Assembly (NCBI RefSeq): GCF_002979775.1
Contig: NZ_PCPR01000002.1
Span: 62,001 to 126,000 of the forward strand
Origin: Arthrobacter sp. MYb23
GTDB taxonomy: Bacteria; Actinomycetota; Actinomycetes; Actinomycetales; Micrococcaceae
DNA: 64,000 nt
Direction: 5' to 3'
Shown one piece after another: positions 28,802 through 36,300 of the stretch. Under the pieces are notes generated by a model, which made no database searches, was not told the DNA's origin, and saw only the letters and a program-made list of their open reading frames with translations. A program made the position numbers and the translations under genes. The stretch's first letter is position 1, and each line of letters starts with the position of its first letter.

Positions 28802-29833
28802 ATGGACTGGATAATTTGGGTCATTGTCATTGTTTTGGTTGTCGCGATTGTTTGGTGGCTAATGAACCGCAACAAGACGCGGAATACCGATTCCACCTCA
28901 AGCCAAACCACCACCGCTCAACGAACGGGCGGACTGTCCGGCACTACTCCCCCGGCAGCGACGGCGCCCGGCAATTCTGCCTCCTTGCCGGATGCCGGAG
29001 TGGTCGCAGCAGGCGTCGCAGGTTTGGCAGGTGTGACCAATCTCGGCAAGGCAGCCGCCGAGGGCAGCGGCCCGGCTGTGGAGGAACCTGTCGCCGACGA
29101 ACCTCCTGTGGACGAACCTGACGCCGACCAACCCGCTCCTTCAGCACCTGCCGCTTCCGAAGGAACCCCTGAGGCCTCCCCCGCCACAGCCGACGTGGAG
29201 GCTGAGCCCCGTGCCGCCGTCGACGATGCACCGGCAGTTGACGCCTCTGACGTTCAGCCAGCTTCAACACCAGGATTGACCGTTGAGGAACCCGTTATCG
29301 CAGCACCCTCAGTGGCCGAGCCTGTGATCGACGAACCAGTGGTGGATGAGCCAAGAGTGGACACTGAAGCAAGGGTCCATGCAGCCGACGCCGGCGATGT
29401 TGACGACTGGGACGCGGGTTCGGCCACGGCAACCTCCGGGCCCACGTCCGATCCAGCATTGGCCAGCGAATCATCAGGCACAGATGCGGCAGCGGATAAG
29501 GCGGAGTGGGAATCTTCGTGGACCGATGCCAGCGGCACGCCGGTCCATCACCACGAGTACACCGACGCACATTCACCCACCCTTCCGGGCGCCGAGTCCG
29601 CCGCGGCCGAAGACTCGGCGGGCTCAGGTCATCTGGCCGTCGAGCACCCTTACGGCACGGGATCCTCCAGCGCACCAGGGGATGCCTATCCTGTCAAGGC
29701 CAGCGCATCTGCCATGACGTACCACGACGAAGACACTGCGGGCTATGACGACGCTGCTGCTGATGTGTGGTTCGAATCGTCTGCGCACGCCGAAGCTGCC
29801 GGTTTCCGGCCGCCCCGCCGCAACAGGCACTAA
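28802..29833 (+). CDS. Membrane-anchored acidic low-complexity protein
   Basis: 343 residues from the ATG at 28802. One membrane segment (DWIIWVIVIVLVVAIVWWLM) starts at residue 2, followed by a short basic stop-transfer patch NRNKTR. The rest is disordered: Ala/Pro/Glu/Asp/Val-rich with irregular repeats of the type EEPV-DEP-VDEP between about 100 and 200. A His- and acid-rich segment (PVHHHEYTDAHSPTLPG) follows near 245 and a basic C-terminal tail ends PPRRNRH. Topology would leave the long acidic part in the cytoplasm if the basic patch stays inside. I do not recognise a family. The next gene starts 60 bp downstream. Confidence 0.75.
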   Translation: MDWIIWVIVIVLVVAIVWWLMNRNKTRNTDSTSSQTTTAQRTGGLSGTTPPAATAPGNSASLPDAGVVAAGVAGLAGVTNLGKAAAEGSGPAVEEPVADEPPVDEPDADQPAPSAPAASEGTPEASPATADVEAEPRAAVDDAPAVDASDVQPASTPGLTVEEPVIAAPSVAEPVIDEPVVDEPRVDTEARVHAADAGDVDDWDAGSATATSGPTSDPALASESSGTDAAADKAEWESSWTDASGTPVHHHEYTDAHSPTLPGAESAAAEDSAGSGHLAVEHPYGTGSSSAPGDAYPVKASASAMTYHDEDTAGYDDAAADVWFESSAHAEAAGFRPPRRNRH

Positions 29834-29893
29834 GTCCGCGCGAGCGGCAGGAAGCCATCAGTCAAGAAGACAGCGGTCAAGAAGGCAGCAGCC

Positions 29894-31093
29894 ATGAACA
29901 CAGGCAGGCACTCTTCGGAAAGGCGCGGGCACCTGGTTCCTGCCCGCGCAGTGACCCTGCTGCTCGCCCTGACGATTGTCCTGGCCGGATGCACCGGCAG
30001 TCCGTCGTCGCCCGGCACGGCGGCAACCCCTGAGACACCAACGAGTCAGGGAACCGCACCCGCGCAGGGAGGCCCACCTACGCCCGGGTCCCCTTCCACG
30101 GGAGTCGGGCAGGCAACGCCTGCGTCGCCACAGATTCCGGAAGTCGTCCGGAAGCTCGACGTCGGACTTCAATTGCCCTGGTCAGTGGTCTTTCTGCCGG
30201 ACGGCACAGCTGTGGTCTCCGAGCGTGATTCCGCCCAGGTCAAGAGCATCCGAGACGGCCAAACCGCCACCGTAGGCGAGGTGCCCGGCGTCGACCCCGG
30301 CGGAGAAGGCGGACTTTTGGGCTTGGCCCTCTCGCCCGGCTTCGCAACCGACCGCTGGCTGTACGCCTACTTCACAGCCCCGGACGATAACCGGATTGCA
30401 CGCATCAAAATTACCGGGGATCCGGCTGGCTCGTTGGCCTTGGGCGAGGCTGAGGTGATCTTCTCCGGAATGCCCAAAGCCTCCACGCACAACGGCGGCC
30501 GGATCCGGTTCGGCCCGGATGGGTTCCTCTATGTGGGCACGGGCGACTCCCAGCGCCGGGAACAGCCGCAGGATACAAACGCCCTGGGGGGCAAGATCCT
30601 TCGACTCACTGCGGAAGGGCGTCCGGCGCCGGGAAATCCGTTCGGCAACAATCCCGTGTACAGCTACGGGCATCGGAACGTGCAGGGCCTTGCCTGGGAC
30701 AGTGACGGACGGCTCTGGGCCAGCGAGTTCGGGCCGGACGTCGATGACGAATTGAACCTGATCACCCCTGGGGGCAATTACGGTTGGCCCACAGTGACCG
30801 GTGCGCCGGGACGCAGCGGCTTGATCGACGCGAAGGTCGTCTGGCCTTCGACGTCGGACGCCTCACCCAGCGGGCTGGAAATTGTGGAAGGCGTTGCCTA
30901 CACGGGGGCGCTTCGCGGCCAACGTCTGTGGGCGGTTCCGCTCGACGGAGAGACGGCGGGCTCCCCTGTGGCCTACTTCACAGGGCAATATGGGCGCCTG
31001 AGAGACGTGGCCCGCGCTCCAGACGGCACACTTTGGGTCATCAGCAACAACAGAAACCCTGATTTTGCGCTGATTCTGAGGGTTGCGCCGTGA
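29894..31093 (+). CDS. PQQ-dependent sugar dehydrogenase-like lipoprotein (GSDH domain)
   Basis: 399 residues. A twin-basic N terminus and hydrophobic stretch end in the lipobox VLAGC (Cys36 or so), so it is exported and lipid-anchored. A Ser/Pro/Thr/Gly-rich linker (about 38-75) precedes a six-bladed beta-propeller domain of the glucose/sorbosone dehydrogenase family. Segments include GEGGLLGLALSPGF near 136, GRIRFGPDGFLYVGTGDSQ near 200, the GHRNVQGLAWDSDG blade motif near 258, and GGNYGWPTVTG near 293. Family members oxidise aldose sugars using PQQ and Ca2+. No PQQ biosynthesis genes are in this window, so the cofactor source is unclear. Confidence 0.88.
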   Translation: MNTGRHSSERRGHLVPARAVTLLLALTIVLAGCTGSPSSPGTAATPETPTSQGTAPAQGGPPTPGSPSTGVGQATPASPQIPEVVRKLDVGLQLPWSVVFLPDGTAVVSERDSAQVKSIRDGQTATVGEVPGVDPGGEGGLLGLALSPGFATDRWLYAYFTAPDDNRIARIKITGDPAGSLALGEAEVIFSGMPKASTHNGGRIRFGPDGFLYVGTGDSQRREQPQDTNALGGKILRLTAEGRPAPGNPFGNNPVYSYGHRNVQGLAWDSDGRLWASEFGPDVDDELNLITPGGNYGWPTVTGAPGRSGLIDAKVVWPSTSDASPSGLEIVEGVAYTGALRGQRLWAVPLDGETAGSPVAYFTGQYGRLRDVARAPDGTLWVISNNRNPDFALILRVAP

Positions 31094-31117
31094 AGCCAGA
31101 GGCGATGAGCTGCGGAT

Positions 31118-31146
31118 TTCACACTTCGGCGGAAGTCGTGTAGAGT
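31118..31146 (+). promoter_or_regulatory. Promoter of the first tRNA-Lys
   Basis: TTCACA (31118-31123), 17-bp spacer, TAGAGT (31141-31146). The following sequence TTACATGTCGTTGCGGAG recurs, with two changes, before the second tRNA-Lys. Confidence 0.6.
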
Positions 31147-31210
31147 TACATGTCGTTGCGGAGATCGCCGAGGAAATAAAAGCTCCCGGGTAAGATCGAA
31201 ATCAACAGCT

Positions 31211-31286
31211 GCACCTCTAGCTCAACTGGCAGAGCAATTGACTCTTAATCAATGGGTTCCGGGTTCGAGTCCCGGGGGGTGCACCA
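31211..31286 (+). tRNA. tRNA-Lys (anticodon CTT), copy 1
   Basis: 76 nt including encoded CCA. Acceptor GCACCTC pairs with GGGGTGC; the anticodon stem ATTGA/TCAAT closes the loop CTCTTAA, giving CTT. The T arm is CCGGG-TTCGAGT-CCCGG. It is identical in sequence to copy 2, 270 bp downstream, and has its own promoter and terminator. Confidence 0.95.
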
Positions 31287-31290
31287 AGGA

Positions 31291-31330
31291 AAAGGCCTTG
31301 GAGTGAATATCACTCCAAGGCCTTTCTTGT
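31291..31330 (+). terminator. Terminator of tRNA-Lys copy 1
   Basis: Perfect 15-bp arms AAAGGCCTTGGAGTG (31291-31305) and CACTCCAAGGCCTTT (31311-31325), 5-nt loop, followed by a T-rich stretch. The stretch 31336-31412 up to the second promoter shows no gene. Confidence 0.9.
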
Positions 31331-31412
31331 TGTTAAAGGCCGCTTTAGAAGGCGCCAACATGGTGTTGATCACGCATGACCCTTTATGGTCCGCGACCAC
31401 AAAAAAGTGGTG

Positions 31413-31418
31413 TAGAGT
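31413..31418 (+). promoter_or_regulatory. -10-like element of the second tRNA-Lys
   Basis: TAGAGT matches the -10 of copy 1, and downstream bases TTATTTGTCGTTGCGGAG match it closely. The 17-bp-spaced -35 position (TCCGCG) is poor. The preceding CCAC-AAAAAA-GTGG dyad (31397-31410) could be involved in regulation. Confidence 0.45.
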
Positions 31419-31480
31419 TATTTGTCGTTGCGGAGGTCAACGGGGAATGCGAATTCCTCGAATAAGCCGAAACAATAGCT

Positions 31481-31556
31481 GCACCTCTAGCTCAACTGGC
31501 AGAGCAATTGACTCTTAATCAATGGGTTCCGGGTTCGAGTCCCGGGGGGTGCACCA
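31481..31556 (+). tRNA. tRNA-Lys (anticodon CTT), copy 2
   Basis: Sequence identical to copy 1 at 31211-31286, including the encoded CCA. The duplicated unit includes part of the promoter region but not the terminator, whose stem sequence differs. Confidence 0.95.
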
Positions 31557-31561
31557 CAAAG

Positions 31562-31606
31562 CTAAAGGCTCCTGATCGTATCTACGATCCGGAGCCTTTA
31601 GTGTTT
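31562..31606 (+). terminator. Terminator of tRNA-Lys copy 2
   Basis: Arms starting CTAAAGGCTCC and ending GGAGCCTTTAG, continued by GATCGTA/TACGATC after a one-base mismatch, form a stem of about 19 bp with a 2-nt loop and a GTGTTT tail. It also lies 3' of the convergent MarR gene. Confidence 0.8.
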
Positions 31607-31648
31607 CCAGGCCGGAGCTCCCGGAGGAACCCCGGCCGCGGGCTTAGG

Positions 31649-32110
31649 TCAGACTTGGGGCAAGTCGGTGTCGATCTGGTGGGCTTCCGGCTCCGGCAGC
31701 CCGGCCAGGCCGCGGACAACAATCCGAAGTTCCTCGCGCAGCCGTGCGGTATCCACGGCAACGGGAGACAAAACATCCTGTTCAAGCTTTACTGCTTCAG
31801 CAAGAGCTTCAATACCGGCGTCAGTAAGGGTCACCACGTGACTTCGGCGGTCCGAATCACTGCGTTGCCGGGTGACATGCCCGTGCAGCTCAAGCCTTGC
31901 GAGAGTGGTACCCATCGTCTGGGCCTTGACCCGCGCAACTTCGGCCAGAGCCGCCTGGGTGATGGCGCCCTTGGCAGCCAACACTTGCATGGCAATGACA
32001 CCGGCGTGGGTAAGACCGATGGACTTCAATTTTTCGTTCCACGAGATTTCCACCAAGCGCGCGGCTGTCGAAAGCAAACGGGTGGTGGGCCATCTCTCCA
32101 TATCTGGCAT
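31649..32110 (-). CDS. MarR-family transcriptional regulator
   Basis: 153 residues. Helix-turn-helix and wing region at about 45-100: ITQAALAEVARVKAQTMGTT, then LARLELHGHVTRQRSDSDRR with the wing DRRSHVVTLTDAG. Flanking helices (about 10-40 and 110-145) form the MarR dimer interface. The gene is divergent from bcp with an 84-bp gap, so it may control the peroxiredoxin. There is no Cys in the dimer interface to suggest OhrR-type peroxide sensing. Confidence 0.88.
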   Translation of the reverse strand: MPDMERWPTTRLLSTAARLVEISWNEKLKSIGLTHAGVIAMQVLAAKGAITQAALAEVARVKAQTMGTTLARLELHGHVTRQRSDSDRRSHVVTLTDAGIEALAEAVKLEQDVLSPVAVDTARLREELRIVVRGLAGLPEPEAHQIDTDLPQV

Positions 32111-32194
32111 GCCGCCAGTATATGCGTCGAAGAGGTGCGGGCGCGGCTTCTCCCACTAAACTGGAAAACCGCGAACACTGGCAAGGAGAACATT

Positions 32195-32668
32195 TTGGCT
32201 GAACGACTTATCCCGGGAGACGTCGCCCCGGACTTCACACTTCAGGATGAAACCGGCAAAAGCGTGAGCTTGTCGGACCTCCGCGAACGTAAAACCATCC
32301 TCTATTTCTACCCCGCCGCTTCCACGCCAGGCTGCACCAAGGAAGCATGCGATTTCCGCGACACACTGGGATCCCTGCAGGCTGCAGGATATGACGTTGT
32401 GGGAGTCTCCCCGGATCCCGTCAAGGCACTTGCCAAGTTCACCGAAGAAGAACACCTGACCTTCCGGCTGCTCTCGGACGAGGACCACGCCGTAGCCGAG
32501 GCATATGGGGCCTGGGGCGAGAAGAAAAACTACGGGCGCAGCTACATGGGACTCATCAGATCCACCATTGTGGTTGATCCCGATGGAAAGGTTTCCCTGG
32601 CCCAATACAACGTGCGCGCCACCGGGCACGTTGCCAAGCTCCGGCGGGATCTCAAGCTGGACAAGTAG
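32195..32668 (+). CDS. bcp: Thioredoxin-dependent thiol peroxidase (Bcp/PrxQ)
   Basis: 157 residues from a TTG at 32195, with AAGGAG 8 bases upstream. Longer upstream frame sequence crosses the MarR and tRNA-Lys region and is not coding. The peroxidatic Cys is in STPGCTKEACDFRDTLGSL near residue 46, with the resolving Cys five residues later as in PrxQ. VGVSPDPVKALAKF is typical of Bcp. It reduces hydrogen and organic peroxides using thioredoxin in the cytoplasm. It is divergent from the MarR gene. Confidence 0.93.
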   Translation: MAERLIPGDVAPDFTLQDETGKSVSLSDLRERKTILYFYPAASTPGCTKEACDFRDTLGSLQAAGYDVVGVSPDPVKALAKFTEEEHLTFRLLSDEDHAVAEAYGAWGEKKNYGRSYMGLIRSTIVVDPDGKVSLAQYNVRATGHVAKLRRDLKLDK

Positions 32669-32731
32669 CGGGTACACTGGAGGCCGGTATATGGCAGTGG
32701 CTGTCCCTTCAGACGGTCGGATTGCCTGCCA

Positions 32732-32813
32732 GCGCGAGTGGTGAAATTGGCAGACACGCAGGATTTAGGTTCCTGTGCCTTCGGGCGTGGGGGTTCAAGT
32801 CCCCCCTTGCGCA
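32732..32813 (+). tRNA. tRNA-Leu (anticodon TAG)
   Basis: 82 nt, with the long variable arm TGCCTTCGGGCGT of class II tRNAs; CCA is not encoded. Acceptor GCGCGAG pairs with CTTGCGC with one G-T wobble. The anticodon stem CAGGA/TCCTG closes loop TTTAGGT, giving TAG. A possible -10 TACACT at 32673-32678 lies just past the bcp stop; its -35 is unclear. Confidence 0.94.
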
Positions 32814-32823
32814 CAATTATGTG

Positions 32824-32857
32824 AATACCCCCGGCTGCAGGGCCGGGGGTATTTCTG
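32824..32857 (+). terminator. Terminator of tRNA-Leu
   Basis: Arms AATACCCCCGGC (32824-32835) and GCCGGGGGTATT (32842-32853) form a perfect 12-bp stem followed by TCTG. It is 10 bp past the tRNA. Confidence 0.85.
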
Positions 32858-32981
32858 TCCTCAAGCAGCCGGGGGCCTCCTGAAAGTGCGCTGGGAAGGG
32901 CACTCAGGACGTTCAACTAGACTGGAATGCGGTCTGGCCGAAGCCGGCCACAGCACTTCCAACCGGCTTGAGGGGACACGA

Positions 32982-34649
32982 GTGGCAAGCAGCAAAATGC
33001 GGCGCCTGGGCATGCAGTTCGGAGCAGCCGTACTGGCTTTGGGACTGGCAGGGTGCACCGGAACCCCGGGCCCGGCACCGTCGTCGTCCGCCGGCAGCTC
33101 CCCCGCCGTTGAACCGACAGCAACCTTCAATTTCGGCACAGCGTCCATGCCCTTGGGCCTGGATCCTGCCATGACCGCGGATTCCGAGTCCTACCGTGTC
33201 ACCCGCCAGGTCCTTGAAGGACTCGTGGGCGTGGATGGCGAAACCGGGCAAACCACTCCCCTCCTCGCCACAGAGTGGAAAGACAGCAACAACGGGCTGA
33301 GCTACGACTTCACGCTCCGCTCCGGCGTGACCTTTCACGACGGCACTGACCTGGATGCCGCCGCAGTATGCGCCAACTTCAACCGCTGGTTCACGTTCCC
33401 CGAGGGCCTTCGGAATCAGGCACCCGGCATTTCGTTCCAAAGTGTCTTCAAGGCTTACGCGGACCAACCAGTGTTCTCCATCTTCAAAGACTGCAAAGTG
33501 GTCTCGGCCAGCGACGTCCAGATCAACCTGACGCGCCCGTTCACCGGATTCCTTCAGGCATTGACTCTGCCGGCCTTCGCAATATCTTCCCCGGCGGCCT
33601 TGGACGCACAGAAAGCCAACGTCCTCAACCAGGTACGCAACGGCCAGGCCATGTCCACCTACGCCGAACATCCGGTGGGCACGGGGCCGTACGAGTTCAC
33701 CGGGTGGGACGAGACGAAGCTCACCCTGTCCAGCTACAAGGGCTACTGGGGCAACCGGGGCCAGATAGCAACCATCAACTTCATTCCCTACGATCGGGCG
33801 GAAACACGCCAGCAGGCCCTTCTGGACGGCAAGATCGACGCCTATGACCTGGTGACCTCGGGGACCTTTGACCAATTGGTCAAAAAGGGTGTCCAGATCA
33901 TCCAGCGCGACCCCTTCTCGGTGATGTATTTGGGGATCAACCAGGCGGTTGCTCCACTGGAGAAGCCCGAAGTGCGCCAAGCAATCGAGATGGCGATCGA
34001 CAAGGAAACGTTGATCCGCAAATTCTTCATCGACAACACGGCGCAGGCTTCACAGTTCGTGCCGCCCAAACTCAGCGGCTTCAACAACAATGCTCCCTCC
34101 CTGGGCTACAACCCGGAGAAAGCAAAGGACCTTTTGAAGAAGGCCGGCTACAAGGGTGAAGAGCTGAAGTTCTACTATCCGCTCAACGCCACGAGGGCCT
34201 ACATGCCCACCCCGGAGAAGATCTACGCCGAGCTCAGCCGCCAGCTCGTCGCCGTCGGCTTCAACATCAAGCCGGTTCCCATTGACTGGGAAGACGGCTA
34301 CCTCCAAAGAGTCCAGTCCGCCGGGGACCGGGGCCTGCACCTGCTCGGCTGGAACGGCTCCTACGCGGATGCAGACAACTTCCTGGGACCCCTCTTCGGC
34401 GAAACCCGCGCCGAGTTCGGATACGCCGATTCGGAAGTTTTCCACAAGATAGAACGCGCCCGGGCCATGCCCGACGGCGATGACCGCAATGCCCAGTACC
34501 AGGCCATCAACGCAGAGATCGCGGCATCGGTACCGGCTGTGCCCATCGCCTTCCCCATCTCGGCGCTGGCTCTGTCCAACAAGGTGGAAAGCTACCCGGC
34601 TTCCCCGGTCCTCAACGAAGTTTTCACAAACGTCCGCCTAAAGCCTTGA
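32982..34649 (+). CDS. ABC transporter substrate-binding lipoprotein, family 5
   Basis: 555 residues from a GTG at 32982 with GAGGGG upstream; an ATG five codons later is an alternative. The signal peptide ends in lipobox GLAGC near residue 22, followed by a Pro/Ser linker. The mature part has the SBP_bac_5 features: NFGTASMPLGLDPAMTADS, GVTFHDGTDLDAAAVCANFNRW near 115, and EKPEVRQAIEMAIDKETLIR near 330. Relatives bind oligopeptides, dipeptides, nickel or sugars. No permease or ATPase genes are adjacent, so it must pair with a transporter encoded elsewhere or act alone. The substrate is unknown. Confidence 0.9.
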   Translation: MASSKMRRLGMQFGAAVLALGLAGCTGTPGPAPSSSAGSSPAVEPTATFNFGTASMPLGLDPAMTADSESYRVTRQVLEGLVGVDGETGQTTPLLATEWKDSNNGLSYDFTLRSGVTFHDGTDLDAAAVCANFNRWFTFPEGLRNQAPGISFQSVFKAYADQPVFSIFKDCKVVSASDVQINLTRPFTGFLQALTLPAFAISSPAALDAQKANVLNQVRNGQAMSTYAEHPVGTGPYEFTGWDETKLTLSSYKGYWGNRGQIATINFIPYDRAETRQQALLDGKIDAYDLVTSGTFDQLVKKGVQIIQRDPFSVMYLGINQAVAPLEKPEVRQAIEMAIDKETLIRKFFIDNTAQASQFVPPKLSGFNNNAPSLGYNPEKAKDLLKKAGYKGEELKFYYPLNATRAYMPTPEKIYAELSRQLVAVGFNIKPVPIDWEDGYLQRVQSAGDRGLHLLGWNGSYADADNFLGPLFGETRAEFGYADSEVFHKIERARAMPDGDDRNAQYQAINAEIAASVPAVPIAFPISALALSNKVESYPASPVLNEVFTNVRLKP

Positions 34650-34654
34650 CGATT

Positions 34655-34690
34655 CCCCGCAATTTCAGTATTGAGTCTGCGCGGGGATAT
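34655..34690 (+). terminator. Weak terminator-like hairpin after the solute-binding protein gene
   Basis: CCCCGC (34655-34660) pairs with GCGGGG (34681-34686) across a 20-nt loop, followed by ATATTCTGT. The stem is short and the loop long, so this is a low-confidence call. Confidence 0.3.
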
Positions 34691-34728
34691 TCTGTGACAG
34701 CCAGTGCCGCCGCTAACGGAGATTGATC

Positions 34729-36234
34729 GTGACCTTCATTTCCAAGACTCAACATGCCGACGTCGTCCTTATTGGCGGTGGAATCATGAGTGCCACCCTT
34801 GGTGCGTTCATCAAGCAACTTGAACCCACCTGGACCATCTCCCTGTTCGAACGACTCGACGAAGCAGGGCTCGAGAGTTCCGGACCCTGGAACAACGCCG
34901 GCACGGGCCATGCTGCGCTGTGTGAGCTTAACTACTCCCCCGCAGCCAAAGACGGTTCCGTAGACCCGTCCAAGGCCCTGCACATCAACGAACAGTTCCA
35001 GTTGTCCCGCCAGTTCTGGTCCCATCTTGTGGACAGCAAGGTCATTGGGTCCCCCAAAGGCTTTATCAACACAGTTCCGCACATGAGCTTCGTCATTGGC
35101 GATGACCACGCGAACTTCCTCAAGACCCGGTATGAGGCCCTTAAGCCCAACACGCTGTTCCGCAGCATGGAGTACACCGAGGACCAGGACCAGATCGCCA
35201 AGTGGGCCCCGTTGATCGTCAAGGGCCGTGACCGCAAGCAGCGCGTGGCAGCAACCCGCGCGGCTGAAGGCACCGACGTCGATTTCGGCGCCTTGACGCG
35301 TGAACTGACCGGCTACCTGCAGAGCAGCGGCGCCGAGGTCAACTATGGACACGATGTCACCAACATCCACCGCGCAGCAGGCGGTGGATGGGATCTCTCC
35401 CTTAAACACCCCAAGTCCGGCGAACACGGCCGCATCCACGCGAAGTTCGTCTTCGTCGGAGCTGGCGGCGGTGCCCTTCACCTGCTCCAGGCATCCGGCA
35501 TTCCTGAAAGCAAGGGATACGGCGGCTTCCCCGTCTCCGGGCAGTTCTTCCGCTGCACAGACGACGCCGTCACCTCCCGGCACAGCGCAAAGGTTTACGG
35601 CCAGGCTTCGGTCGGCGCGCCGCCCATGTCCGTCCCGCACCTGGACACCCGCTATGTGGACGGCAAGCGCTCCCTGCTCTTCGGCCCTTACGCCGGTTTC
35701 TCCACCAACTTCCTGAAGACCTCCAGCTACCTGGACCTTCCGTTGTCCATCCGCCCGGGAAACATCATTCCCATGCTGGCCGTGGCCAAGGACAACATGG
35801 ACCTCACCGCCTACCTCATCAAAGAGGTTGCCAAGCGGCACGAGGCAAAGGTTGAGGCCCTGCGCGAGTACTACCCGGAAGCATCCGGTGGCAATTGGGA
35901 ACTGATCACTGCGGGCCAGCGTGTACAGATCATCAAGAAGCACCCGCAGAAGGGTGGCGTCCTGCAGTTCGGCACCGAAGTCATTGCCTCCCGCGATGGT
36001 TCAATCGGCGCGCTGCTGGGCGCTTCCCCGGGCGCGTCAACTGCAGTACCCATCATGATCGAACTGTTGCAGAAGTCCTTCCCCAAGAACTTCAAGGGTT
36101 GGCAGTCCAAGCTCAAGGACATGATGCCGGGCTACGGCGTCAAGCTCAATGAGAATGCTGACCTGGCCGCCGAGCTGGAAGCAAGCACCGCCAGCTCCCT
36201 GCAATTGGACGTGGCCAACGCCATCCAAAGCTAG
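34729..36234 (+). CDS. mqo: Malate:quinone oxidoreductase
   Basis: 501 residues from a GTG at 34729 with GGAG upstream; a TTG six bases earlier is possible. The FAD-binding motif [16 protein letters not shown] lies near residue 10, followed by the Mqo signature [30 protein letters not shown] near 43-72. The C terminus contains [13 protein letters not shown] near 433. It is a peripheral membrane enzyme that oxidises malate to oxaloacetate and reduces menaquinone, bypassing NAD-dependent malate dehydrogenase; common in actinobacteria. The next gene, an RND transporter, begins 66 bp later without functional connection. Confidence 0.96.
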   Translation: MTFISKTQHADVVLIGGGIMSATLGAFIKQLEPTWTISLFERLDEAGLESSGPWNNAGTGHAALCELNYSPAAKDGSVDPSKALHINEQFQLSRQFWSHLVDSKVIGSPKGFINTVPHMSFVIGDDHANFLKTRYEALKPNTLFRSMEYTEDQDQIAKWAPLIVKGRDRKQRVAATRAAEGTDVDFGALTRELTGYLQSSGAEVNYGHDVTNIHRAAGGGWDLSLKHPKSGEHGRIHAKFVFVGAGGGALHLLQASGIPESKGYGGFPVSGQFFRCTDDAVTSRHSAKVYGQASVGAPPMSVPHLDTRYVDGKRSLLFGPYAGFSTNFLKTSSYLDLPLSIRPGNIIPMLAVAKDNMDLTAYLIKEVAKRHEAKVEALREYYPEASGGNWELITAGQRVQIIKKHPQKGGVLQFGTEVIASRDGSIGALLGASPGASTAVPIMIELLQKSFPKNFKGWQSKLKDMMPGYGVKLNENADLAAELEASTASSLQLDVANAIQS

Positions 36235-36300
36235 GCCACACCCGGGGCTGCGGCCGGTTCCCTCAGCCGAATCGTTACGTAGACCGCAGGAGTCAATGCA

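Noticed and set aside
31508..32194. Upstream extension of bcp through tRNA-Lys and MarR
   Set aside because: It reads through a tRNA and the antisense of MarR; a good ribosome binding site precedes the TTG at 32195.
34655..34690. Riboswitch upstream of mqo
   Set aside because: Only a weak 6-7 bp stem is visible and no known aptamer pattern was recognised.
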